This document shows, in pieces, positions 1 to 6,305 of a DNA stretch of 8,608 nt. Positions within the stretch are counted from its first letter, which is position 1, and each line of letters starts with the position of its first letter. The notes below the pieces were generated by a model. It did not search any database, was not told the origin of the DNA, and worked only from the letters and a program-made list of their open reading frames with translations. This DNA comes from Frankiales bacterium. Its GTDB lineage: Bacteria; Actinomycetota; Actinomycetes; Mycobacteriales; SCTD01. The stretch lies in the NCBI GenBank assembly GCA_025966295.1, contig JAOPVD010000315.1:1-8608 (forward strand), written 5' to 3'. The translations under genes were made by a program, and so were the position numbers.

Positions 1-267
1 GCCGCCATCCAGGACCTCCTGGTGCAGGACGACGTGACGGTCCCCGGGGTCGTCTGCCCGGCCTGCGGCTGGTTGGCCGAGTCCGGACAGACCTGCCCGA
101 TCGACGGCAGCGCCACGCGGGCGACCCCCGACGTGCTCGACGAGCTGGTCGAGACCGTCATCGACGAGAACGGCTCGGTCGAGCACGTCCGGTCCGAGAC
201 CCCGCTGCGGGAGCACGTGGTGGTCGCGACGCTGCGCTTCCCGCTCCCGCCGCTGCCGTCCCTCTGA
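1..267 (+). CDS. C-terminal end of a baeRF/Vms1-like (release-factor-like) protein, partial
   Basis: The reading frame is open from base 1 and stops with TGA at 265-267, so only the last 88 residues are visible and the start lies outside the window. The tail has a CPACGW pair of cysteines, a third cysteine ten residues on in CPIDG, then an acidic helix (PDVLDELVETVIDENGSVEHV) and a closing hydrophobic strand. This is the layout I know from the L7Ae-like C-terminal domain of the bacterial relatives of archaeo-eukaryotic release factor 1 (baeRF families, related to Vms1/ANKZF1 peptidyl-tRNA hydrolases), which are linked to ribosome rescue. The fourth zinc-ribbon position appears to be Asp, so metal binding may be lost or different. 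The catalytic half is off-window, so activity cannot be judged. It converges on the next gene with only three bases between the stop codons. The family call is from motif recognition and is moderately secure. Confidence 0.6.
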   Translation, partial: AAIQDLLVQDDVTVPGVVCPACGWLAESGQTCPIDGSATRATPDVLDELVETVIDENGSVEHVRSETPLREHVVVATLRFPLPPLPSL

Positions 268-270
268 CCG

Positions 271-1152
271 TCAGCGACCGCGGAGAAGGTCGTCGTCGAC
301 CGCCTCGACGAGGGCGAACAGGTGCAGCCCGCGCTCGGCGTCCAGGTCGCCGGAGCGGCGGGCTGCGACCGCACCGCCGAACTCGTCCACCAGCGTCCGA
401 TAGGCCGGCGGCCCCACCGCCGATGCGGCGTCGACCTGCGCCGAGCCCTCCACCCCGAAGACCTCGACGACCGCCCGGGACGGCTGCCCCACCTCGGTGA
501 GGTGGATCGTGGAGTTGCTGAAGCGCCCGACCTGGTGCTCGCCGTGGATGCTGATCCAGCCCTTCGGGTCGCCGTGCGCACGGACGTCAGGGATCGGGCC
601 GAGCGCAGCCTCCAGCAGATCCAGCAGGTGCGGGCCCATCCCCCACACGACCGGGCGCTCGTGCCGCCAGACGCCACCGGCCTGCCCAGTCGCCGGCCGG
701 CCGACGACCACCTGCGCGCTCGCGCCGCGGGGGGACAGCGCGGGCACCTGGTCGTCCAGGAACAGCCGCACGTCGGCGGCGAACCGCCAGGGCAGCACCA
801 GCATGGAGACGGCCCGGCCCTCCTGCACCGCGAGGACGACCTGCTCGGCGCCGGCCCGGTCGGCCGCCGTCGGGACGCCCAGCAGCACGCCCCGGCCACG
901 CCGGGCGGCGTACGGCGCCAGGTCGGCCTGCGTCGCCGGCGGCACGGCGTAGACCACCGCCTGGCAGTGCTCGACCAGATCGCCGTGGCTGTCGAAGGCC
1001 TGTGCGTCGTGGCGCCGGGCCAGGTCCTCGGCGGCCTCCCGCCGCCGGGCCCACACGCCCGTGAACCGGACCTCGGGACTGTCGGCCAGGGCTGGCGCGA
1101 AGACCTCCGCGGCCCTCGCCCCTGCGCCGACGAGCCCCACGGTCACGGGCAT
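271..1152 (-). CDS. Gfo/Idh/MocA-family oxidoreductase, degenerate EKP motif
   Basis: This is a 293-residue cytoplasmic protein starting MPVTVGLVGAGARAAEVFAP. The GxxGxG dinucleotide fingerprint (G6, G9, G11, followed by R13) and the strand ending VWARR mark an N-terminal NAD(P)-binding Rossmann domain (about 1-120). An alpha/beta C-terminal domain follows, with the H175/D178 pair in GMGPHLLD. Family members oxidise or reduce sugars, inositols or other small molecules with a bound nicotinamide cofactor; the substrate cannot be told here. The usual CEKP motif, which supplies a catalytic lysine, reads GVP at 92-94, and the Asp normally found in the DxGxHxxD motif is Gly171. Catalysis may therefore be altered or absent. 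The ATG at 1152 was chosen because the fingerprint begins four residues later; the frame stays open upstream but that part has no homology-like sequence. No strong ribosome binding site is seen. It is transcribed divergently from the histone-fold gene. Confidence 0.8.
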   Translation of the reverse strand: MPVTVGLVGAGARAAEVFAPALADSPEVRFTGVWARRREAAEDLARRHDAQAFDSHGDLVEHCQAVVYAVPPATQADLAPYAARRGRGVLLGVPTAADRAGAEQVVLAVQEGRAVSMLVLPWRFAADVRLFLDDQVPALSPRGASAQVVVGRPATGQAGGVWRHERPVVWGMGPHLLDLLEAALGPIPDVRAHGDPKGWISIHGEHQVGRFSNSTIHLTEVGQPSRAVVEVFGVEGSAQVDAASAVGPPAYRTLVDEFGGAVAARRSGDLDAERGLHLFALVEAVDDDLLRGR

Positions 1153-1220
1153 CCACTCACGGTACGCCGCTGTCCGCGGAGCGAAAGTGGCCGCGGCGTG
1201 TCGAGTGTCAGCCGAGTCGC

Positions 1221-1234
1221 CCCGGGTACCTGGG
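1221..1234. repeat. Imperfect palindrome CCCGGGTACCTGGG
   Basis: This is a 14-bp inverted repeat centred on GGTACC with a single mismatched pair (G1224 against T1231). Its centre lies 20 bp upstream of the centre of the perfect palindrome at 1239-1256, close to two helical turns, so both would face the same side of the DNA. It may be a second operator half or chance. Confidence 0.35.
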
Positions 1235-1238
1235 CGGC

Positions 1239-1256
1239 CAGGCCGGAACCGGCCTG
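1239..1256. promoter_or_regulatory. Perfect 8+2+8 palindrome upstream of the histone-fold gene
   Basis: CAGGCCGG-AA-CCGGCCTG is an exact inverted repeat with a two-base centre. It ends 22 bases before the ATG at 1279, just ahead of the G-rich ribosome binding region at 1269-1273. It could be a dimeric regulator's operator. As RNA, a two-base loop would not close fully, but the arms could still form a strong hairpin by opening one or two pairs, affecting ribosome access. Being seen as a palindrome is direct; its function is inference. Confidence 0.45.
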
Positions 1257-1278
1257 CCACCACCTGCTGGGGGTGCCC

Positions 1279-1731
1279 ATGTCCGACGTCATCGCGGTGT
1301 CGAGGTTCGAGCGGCTGTTCCGCACGGCAGCCAGCCTGGACATCGACAAGAGCGACATCCGGCGGGTCGGGGACTTCATCAACGACGTGCTGTACCGGAT
1401 GGTGGCGCGCGCCGAGGGCATCGCCAAGGCCAACAACCGCGACATCATCGCGCCCTGGGACCTGCCGATCGGCGCCGGTCTGCAGGAGCGCATGCACGAG
1501 TTCCGCACGATGGACGAGGAGATCGAGATCCGGCCCATCCTGGACCAGCTCGCGGCCCGCCCGCCGATGGACCTGGACCTCAGCGAGGACACGGCGGCGC
1601 GGCTGCCGGAGGTGTTCGGTGGCCTGATCGTCGCGCTCGGCCGGATCATGAAGGAGATCGACCCGGACATGAACACCCCGATGACCGAGCACTGGGAGCG
1701 GTCCGAGCGGGTCTTCGCGCTGCTGCTGTAG
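1279..1731 (+). CDS. DUF1931 bacterial histone-fold protein
   Basis: This is a 150-residue protein that I recognise as the DUF1931 family (PF09123), whose structures from Aquifex aeolicus (Aq_328) and Thermus show a histone fold with two histone-like halves in one chain. The first half (about 5-78) holds FERLFRTAASLDIDKSDIRR and the loop-helix NNRDIIAPWDL, which resembles the R-x-T...D pattern near the end of a histone fold. The second half (79-150) contains ILDQLAARPPMDL, RLPEVFGGLIVALGRIM and the conserved TEHWER near the C-terminus. Length is normal for the family. By my count it has 28 Asp+Glu against 19 Arg+Lys, so it is clearly acidic, unlike DNA-wrapping histones; its role in the cell is not established. 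The ATG at 1279 was chosen because homology begins there and GGGGG at 1269-1273 can act as a weak ribosome binding site. It converges on the PAS-GAF gene. Confidence 0.9.
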   Translation: MSDVIAVSRFERLFRTAASLDIDKSDIRRVGDFINDVLYRMVARAEGIAKANNRDIIAPWDLPIGAGLQERMHEFRTMDEEIEIRPILDQLAARPPMDLDLSEDTAARLPEVFGGLIVALGRIMKEIDPDMNTPMTEHWERSERVFALLL

Positions 1732-1746
1732 CCAGCTGCCCGCGCA

Positions 1747-1772
1747 GCCGCCGCCGCTAGGTCGCGGGCGGC
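1747..1772. terminator. Possible bidirectional hairpin between convergent genes
   Basis: GCCGCC (1747-1752) pairs with GGCGGC (1767-1772) across a 14-base loop. It lies between the histone-fold stop and the end of the PAS-GAF gene and overlaps the latter's TAG. No T-run follows on either strand, so it is at best a weak terminator, which is not unusual in high-GC actinobacteria. It may be chance. Confidence 0.25.
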
Positions 1773-2914
1773 CCGTTGTCGTCGAGCAGCGCCTCGAGCT
1801 GTCGTTCCCGCAGCCTGTCCTGCATCCCGAGCAGCACCTCGACGCGGCGCGGCGCCACCCAGCCGAGGTCGATCAGACAGCGGTAGAGGGTGCAGCGCGC
1901 CGCGACCGACTCGTCGCTCGCCGTCCCGTCCTCTGCCCGCGAGGACTGCACCAGCCAGTCGCACACGGCCAGCAGGTCCTCAGGCACGTGGGCCTGCTGG
2001 TGCGACGCGACCCGCGGCCGCGGGACCCCGACGCTGTGCCCACCCGGCTCGGGCTGTTCCCGCGCGAGCGCCCGGCCGACCCGCCGGGCCAGCGCCCGCG
2101 CGAAGCTCTGCTCCTCCGCGTCGTACGGCGCCCCACCCGGGCCCCGCGTCAGCGTCAGGACGCCGACGACCACGCCACCGACGGTCAGCGGCAAGCCCAT
2201 GACAGCCGCGGTGCCCGTGAGGCGCACACCGTCGACGACCAGGTCCTCACCGGAGCCCGGGGGTCGGGACGCGCTCAGCGGCCTGCCGGTGAGCGCCACC
2301 AGGCCGGCGACGCCGTGCCCCGGCAGGACGCTCATCGGGGACAGCCTGTCCAGTACGGCGAGCACGTCCTGGTCGCGGTGCCACCAGGCCACGGAGTGCA
2401 ACGGCCCGCCCTCGTCGGTCCGCATCCAGACAGCCGCTGCGGCCCCGAGCGTCTCGGCCGCGACCCGCACCAGCGCGCGCAGCAGACCCTCACCCTGGGC
2501 CTCCTGCTCGTCCGGCAACGCGGTCGCGGCAGCCGCGCCGACCTCGACGTACTGCGCAACGAGGAAGGACGGCCGGCCGGCGTCGTCCGGCACCATCGTG
2601 GCCGTACGGACCGCGTGCACCACGGTGCCGTCCGGGCGTACGAACCGCTTCGGCCCCGTCATGGCGGCCCGCTCGCCGGCGGCGAGCAGCCGGACCACGC
2701 CGAGGCTGTCGGCCTGGTCGTCGGGGTGCGTCACCACGGTGGTGGACTGGCCGGTGACGGCCGCCTCCGGCCGCCCCAGCATCCGGCACATCGCCGGGTT
2801 GACGCGCAGGTACCGCCCCTGGAGGTCCACCACCGACATCGGCGTCGGAGCTTCGGAGAACAGCGTCCGCAGCTGGAACTGGCCGAACCAGCCAGCCGGT
2901 GTGCCGTCGCTCAT
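1757..2914 (-). CDS. Soluble PAS-GAF sensor protein without a known output domain
   Basis: This is a 385-residue protein, last in a three-gene c-di-GMP operon. Residues about 15-125 form a PAS domain with its PAC tail (FSEAPTPMSVVDLQGRYLRV, THPDD at 62-66, KRFVRPDGTVV). Residues about 140-287 look like a GAF domain (LLRALVRVAAETLGAAAAVW, PGHGVAGLVALTGRPL, GLPLTVGGVVVGVLTL). After a Pro/Gly/His-rich linker, residues 310-380 form an Ala/Leu/Arg-rich, probably helical segment that I do not recognise. There is no kinase, GGDEF, EAL, phosphatase or DNA-binding motif and no membrane segment, so it should act through protein contact. Its ATG (2914-2912) overlaps the TGA of the cyclase gene as ATGA, and no good ribosome binding site precedes it, which suggests translation by reinitiation. 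The ligand is unknown. The PAS and GAF calls are firm by pattern; the partnership with the cyclase is inferred from coupling. Confidence 0.8.
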   Translation of the reverse strand: MSDGTPAGWFGQFQLRTLFSEAPTPMSVVDLQGRYLRVNPAMCRMLGRPEAAVTGQSTTVVTHPDDQADSLGVVRLLAAGERAAMTGPKRFVRPDGTVVHAVRTATMVPDDAGRPSFLVAQYVEVGAAAATALPDEQEAQGEGLLRALVRVAAETLGAAAAVWMRTDEGGPLHSVAWWHRDQDVLAVLDRLSPMSVLPGHGVAGLVALTGRPLSASRPPGSGEDLVVDGVRLTGTAAVMGLPLTVGGVVVGVLTLTRGPGGAPYDAEEQSFARALARRVGRALAREQPEPGGHSVGVPRPRVASHQQAHVPEDLLAVCDWLVQSSRAEDGTASDESVAARCTLYRCLIDLGWVAPRRVEVLLGMQDRLRERQLEALLDDNGPPAT

Positions 2915-3831
2915 GTCCGCTGCCGGCTCTTGGCGCGGTACATCTCGCCATCGGCGCGCTCCAGCACCGCGGCCAGCCGGTCGCCGGGGACGGCGACCGC
3001 GACCCCCGAGGACCACGCGATCGGCGACAGGCCGAGCAACCGCTCCAGCAGGGCCTCGGCCCCGGCCCGGCCGGTCTGCCACAGGACGAGCACGAACTCG
3101 TCGCCGCCCTGCCTGCCGAGCAGGTCGGCCGGTCTCAGCACCGGACGCCACGCCGCGACCAGGTCGACCAGGATCTGGTCACCCCCGGCGTGCCCGACGG
3201 TGTCGTTGACGCGCTTGAACCCGTCGAGGTCGATGACCACGACGGTCACCTCCGAGCCGTCGCGCCGGGCTGTGGCGAGCAGCCGCTCGCCGTCGCGCTG
3301 CAGGCCGTCCCGGTTCAGCGCGCCCGTCAGCGGGTCGGTGACCGCCAGGCTCTCCAGCCGGCAGACCGTAATCGCGATGGCCTCGGCGGCGACCGCGGTG
3401 GTGAGGGCGGTGAGGAACCAGACGTTGACGGCGCCCGGGAACGGGTTGAACGCCAGCGCGCCGCCGAACGCCGCCACGATGGTCGCGACGTACGCCCGGG
3501 CCACCCGGCGGGAGAAGAAGAACGCGGCGAAGACGGGGACCCACACGTAGCTGATGGCCAGGCCCGCCGCGCCCTGCGGGGTCGCGGCGGCGGCCACGAC
3601 GGACGTCACACCGGCCACTACCGCCAGCGAGATGACGTGCAGCCAGATGCGGTGCGAGGCGCACCACACCACCACGAGCAAGACCACCGCGATCACCGCG
3701 TTGACGGCGTTGAGCGCCACCGGCGCCTCGTCGCTCATGGGAGCCAGCGCTCCGGCGGCCGCCCCCAGGGCCGACACCGCGCACATCGTGGCCAGCATGC
3801 GGACCTCGTTGGGCCGCGGCCCGCGTCTCAT
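2911..3831 (-). CDS. Membrane diguanylate cyclase (GGDEF) with intact I-site
   Basis: This is a 306-residue protein that should make cyclic di-GMP from two GTP at the inner face of the membrane. About six hydrophobic segments (roughly 11-31, 41-58, 65-84, 88-108, 110-128, 135-157) form the N-terminal sensor. A GGDEF domain follows directly (about 160-303). The landmarks are TDPLTGALNR (165-174), the metal and substrate signature DLDGFKRVND (201-210), GHAGGD (213-218), GGDEF (242-246) and the closing ADGEMYRAK. An inhibitory RxxD site (R233-P-A-D236) stands five residues before GGDEF, the standard spacing, so product feedback inhibition is expected. The membrane part does not match a MASE family I can name. 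The ATG at 3831-3829 overlaps the TGA of the upstream GGDEF-EAL gene as ATGA, and its own TGA overlaps the next ATG. It is thus translationally embedded in the operon. Confidence 0.9.
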   Translation of the reverse strand: MRRGPRPNEVRMLATMCAVSALGAAAGALAPMSDEAPVALNAVNAVIAVVLLVVVWCASHRIWLHVISLAVVAGVTSVVAAAATPQGAAGLAISYVWVPVFAAFFFSRRVARAYVATIVAAFGGALAFNPFPGAVNVWFLTALTTAVAAEAIAITVCRLESLAVTDPLTGALNRDGLQRDGERLLATARRDGSEVTVVVIDLDGFKRVNDTVGHAGGDQILVDLVAAWRPVLRPADLLGRQGGDEFVLVLWQTGRAGAEALLERLLGLSPIAWSSGVAVAVPGDRLAAVLERADGEMYRAKSRQRT

Positions 3832-6134
3832 GTGACCGGTCCCGTGGGCAGGGCCGTGCGCCCCCGGCGCAGCAGGTCCTGCTCGTGCGCCGCCAGCCAG
3901 CCGACGAAGGCGTCGGCTGGCAGCGGAACGCTCACGTGGTAGCCCTGCGCGACGTCACACCCCCAACCGCGGAGGACCTGCAGCGCCGGCGCGTCCTCGA
4001 CGCCCTCCGCGACGATCTGCATGCCGAGCTCGTGGGTCAGGTCGATGGTGCTCCGGACGATGGCGGCGGAGCGCGGGTCGGACACGACGTCGCGCACGAA
4101 GCTGCGGTCGAGCTTGAGCTCCTGGACCGGCAGGGCCCGCAGGTAGCCCAGCGAGGAGTAGCCGGTGCCGTAGTCGTCGACGGACAGCCGGATCCCGAGG
4201 GCGCGCAGCGCCGACAGCACCTCCAGTGCGCGGTCGGCGTCAGCCATCAGCACATTCTCGGTGATCTCCAGGGTGAGCGCCTCGGCGGGCACCTCCCAGT
4301 CCGCGAGCGCCCGGGACATCGCACCGGGAAGGCGGCGGTCCTGCAGGTTGGAGGCGGACACGTTGACCGCAACGGTGAGCGCCGGATCGCTTCGCCGCCA
4401 CGTGTGGAGGTCCCGCAGGGCCTCATTGACCACCCGTGTCACGACCGCGGGCATCAGCCCCGCCTGCTCCACGAGCGGCAGGAAGGCATCGGGGAACAGC
4501 AGGCCGCGAGTCGGGTGCTGCCAGCGCATCAGCGCTTCGGCACCGACGACCTGGCCGGTCCCGAGCTGCAGCTGGGGCTGGTAGTGCAGAACGAGCTGCT
4601 CGGTGTCGAGCGCGGCACGGAACTCCGCCAGCATCTCCATCCGCTGCCGCGCGCCGCCGTGCAGCACTGGGTGGAAGAGCACCGGCGACAGCCGCTGCCG
4701 CTTCGCCTCGTACATCGCGATGTCGGCCTGCTGCAGGAGGCGGTGCGACGACTGCCCGTGCTGCGGGTAGAGCGCGAGGCCGGTGCTGACATCGACGTGA
4801 AGCACCAGCCCGTCCAGGTCGAAAGGGACGGCCAGCGCGGCGGTCAGCGCCTCAGCCGTGGCCAGGGCCTGGATCTCGTCCGCCCCGGGGATCACGACCG
4901 CGAACTCGTCGCCTCCCATGCGGGCCAGCAGGCCGCCAGCGGGCATCCCTTCCATGAGCCGGCAGCCGACAAGCCGCAGCAGGTCGTCACCCACGGGGTG
5001 CCCAAAGCTGTCGTTGACCTCTTTGAAGCGGTCCAGGTCCAGCAGCAGGACGGCCGCCCTGGCTCCGCTCTGGGGTCGGCCGAGGGCCGCCTCGAGCTGC
5101 TCGAGGAAGCAGCGGCGGTTGGCCAGACCGGTGAGCTCGTCGGTACGGGCCTGGCGCTGGGCGTCGACGAGGGCGCGCTGCTCGCGGAAGGTGAGCGTGG
5201 TCCGCAGCAGCGCCACGGCGATGGTGCCGGCGGAGAGCACGGTGACGGGCAGCGCCTCGTGCACGAGCGTGACGCTGCTCCACACGAGCAGCCCGACCGC
5301 CACCGAGCCGAAGGCCAGCGGGCCGACGATCAGGTGCCAGCCCTCCACCGCGGCCGGGCGCCGCGGCGGGCTGGCCCACACCGCCGCCACCATCGAGACC
5401 ACCCCGACCAGCCAGACGTCGTCGAGCCAGGTGCCGGGGGTGAAGGTGCCCTCGGCGATCTGCAGCAGGTAGACCAGGTCCGCCACCGCGAAGGTGGCCG
5501 TGCCGGCTCCCAGCAGCCACCACTGCACCCCCGGCCTCCAGCCGGAGGCCGCGAAGACGGCCACGACGGCCACGAGCAGCAGCAGGTCGGCGACCGGGTA
5601 GGCCAGGTTGACGACGACGGCCGCACGGCTGCCGTGAACGCCCTGCAGCAGCGGGACGAGCACGAACGCGACGGCGAGCGCCCCGGTGCCCAGGGCCGCC
5701 ACCAGCCCGTCCAGCCACAGCGACGGGTGCCAGCGGACCAGCTGCTTGCGCAGCAGCAGGCCGACAGCGACGTACAGCGCGGGGTAGAGGGGGAGCCACA
5801 GCGCGTCGGCCAACGACGGGAACGGCTCTGGGGTCAGGTGCTGGACGACCGCGTAGTAGTAGGCGTTGCCGCACCCGTACAGGAACAGCCCGAGGGCGAA
5901 CAGCCCGTAGGCGAGGCGGTCCTGCTCCGAGCTGCGCGCCCGTACGGCGACGAGGACGGCGCCGAGCAGGTAGCTGGCGTCCTGCAGCACCTCGTACGCC
6001 AGACCGGCGGTGAGCTCGTGCACAGCCGGGATGAGGGTTGCGAAGCTGACGGCCACCAGCACGACCAGCAGCGCCAGACCACAGGTCACCAGCGGCGGCG
6101 GCCGCTGCCGGTTCGCTGCTGGGTCCCGGGGCAC
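3828..6134 (-). CDS. Ten-helix membrane GGDEF-EAL protein (c-di-GMP synthase/phosphodiesterase)
   Basis: This is a 768-residue protein, first in the c-di-GMP operon. About ten hydrophobic segments fill residues 16-310, with the motif FPSLADALWLPLYPALYVAV (105-124) and a partly similar later stretch NLAYPVADLLLL, typical of actinobacterial GGDEF-EAL sensors. The GGDEF domain (about 326-485) has TDELTGLANR, DLDRFKEVND, GHPVGDDLL and GGDEF (407-411), but no RxxD I-site (P-A-G-G instead). The EAL domain (about 496-750) has EALMR (533-537), N591, EITE (623-626), DDYGTGYSSL (653-662), K674, E710 in VAEGVED and Q730, so all residues needed for phosphodiesterase activity are present. Net activity cannot be told from sequence. 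The GTG at 6134-6132 is the first possible start after an in-frame TGA upstream. The nearest AAGGAG (6167-6162) is too far away to serve it, so an internal GTG such as codon 16 is possible. Its TGA overlaps the cyclase ATG. Confidence 0.92.
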   Translation of the reverse strand: MPRDPAANRQRPPPLVTCGLALLVVLVAVSFATLIPAVHELTAGLAYEVLQDASYLLGAVLVAVRARSSEQDRLAYGLFALGLFLYGCGNAYYYAVVQHLTPEPFPSLADALWLPLYPALYVAVGLLLRKQLVRWHPSLWLDGLVAALGTGALAVAFVLVPLLQGVHGSRAAVVVNLAYPVADLLLLVAVVAVFAASGWRPGVQWWLLGAGTATFAVADLVYLLQIAEGTFTPGTWLDDVWLVGVVSMVAAVWASPPRRPAAVEGWHLIVGPLAFGSVAVGLLVWSSVTLVHEALPVTVLSAGTIAVALLRTTLTFREQRALVDAQRQARTDELTGLANRRCFLEQLEAALGRPQSGARAAVLLLDLDRFKEVNDSFGHPVGDDLLRLVGCRLMEGMPAGGLLARMGGDEFAVVIPGADEIQALATAEALTAALAVPFDLDGLVLHVDVSTGLALYPQHGQSSHRLLQQADIAMYEAKRQRLSPVLFHPVLHGGARQRMEMLAEFRAALDTEQLVLHYQPQLQLGTGQVVGAEALMRWQHPTRGLLFPDAFLPLVEQAGLMPAVVTRVVNEALRDLHTWRRSDPALTVAVNVSASNLQDRRLPGAMSRALADWEVPAEALTLEITENVLMADADRALEVLSALRALGIRLSVDDYGTGYSSLGYLRALPVQELKLDRSFVRDVVSDPRSAAIVRSTIDLTHELGMQIVAEGVEDAPALQVLRGWGCDVAQGYHVSVPLPADAFVGWLAAHEQDLLRRGRTALPTGPVT

Positions 6135-6208
6135 CTTTGAAGCGTCGCGTCGAACTCGGTGCTCCTTGACCCGTTTTGCGCAAGATGGCCACGCGGGACC
6201 AGGCGTAA

Positions 6209-6235
6209 CTAGTCATCCCGGCAACCGATCTAGTC
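6209..6235 (+). repeat. CTAGTC direct repeat with 21-bp period
   Basis: CTAGTC occurs at 6209-6214 and 6230-6235, 21 bp from start to start, about two helical turns. CTAG is rare in high-GC actinobacterial DNA, so two copies in phase in a divergent promoter region suggest a regulator binding site. Two six-base copies alone cannot exclude chance. Confidence 0.4.
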
Positions 6236-6296
6236 GCCTCGGTCCGGCGGCAGGAGAACCGCATCGGCCAGCGAAGACAGAGGCTCCTACCAGTTT

Positions 6297-6300
6297 GGAG
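6297..6300 (+). promoter_or_regulatory. Ribosome binding site of the small-peptide gene
   Basis: GGAG, five bases before the ATG at 6306, is the clearest Shine-Dalgarno sequence in the window. It decides the start of the 62-codon gene and is a main reason to take that gene as real. Confidence 0.7.
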
Positions 6301-6305
6301 CCCCC

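Larger units (their letters stand above)
1153..1278. promoter_or_regulatory. Divergent intergenic region between the oxidoreductase and histone-fold genes
   Basis: These 126 bp must hold the start signals of both flanking genes. I see no convincing -35/-10 pair on either strand. What is visible is symmetry. A 7-bp inverted repeat (ACGCCGC at 1164-1170, GCGGCGT at 1193-1199) lies near the oxidoreductase side, with CCGCGG twice at a 17-bp interval (1174-1179, 1191-1196). Two palindromes lie near the histone-fold side (listed separately). In DNA this GC-rich, short GC-only repeats arise easily by chance, so only the longer palindrome is persuasive. Confidence 0.5.
6135..6305. promoter_or_regulatory. 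Divergent regulatory region of the c-di-GMP operon and the small-peptide gene
   Basis: These 171 bp are less GC-rich than their surroundings and should hold the promoters for both directions. TTGACC at 6166-6171 resembles a -35 box on the plus strand, but I see no matching -10. An 8-bp palindrome TTGCGCAA lies at 6176-6183. CTAGTC occurs twice (6209-6214 and 6230-6235). No promoter can be called with confidence. Confidence 0.5.

Noticed and set aside
322..1278. Upstream extension of the histone-fold frame to base 322
   Set aside because: It runs antisense through the oxidoreductase gene and is Arg/Pro-rich with no family features. DUF1931 homology starts exactly at 1279.
1153..1692. N-terminal extension of the oxidoreductase frame
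   Set aside because: It is antisense to the histone-fold gene and has no recognisable sequence, and the Rossmann fingerprint belongs at the N-terminus.
1890..3550. Two long plus-strand open frames over the PAS-GAF and cyclase genes
   Set aside because: Both are Arg/Ser/Pro-rich shadows of firmly identified minus-strand genes.
3885..6140. A 751-codon open frame on the plus strand, antisense to the GGDEF-EAL gene
   Set aside because: It mirrors the GGDEF-EAL gene and translates to a low-complexity Arg/Gln/His/Gly-rich chain with no domain. Long antisense open frames are expected in such GC-rich DNA.
6166..6211. TTGACC and TAACTA as a sigma-70 promoter pair for the small-peptide gene
   Set aside because: They are 34 bases apart, far from the usual 16-18, so they cannot work as a pair.
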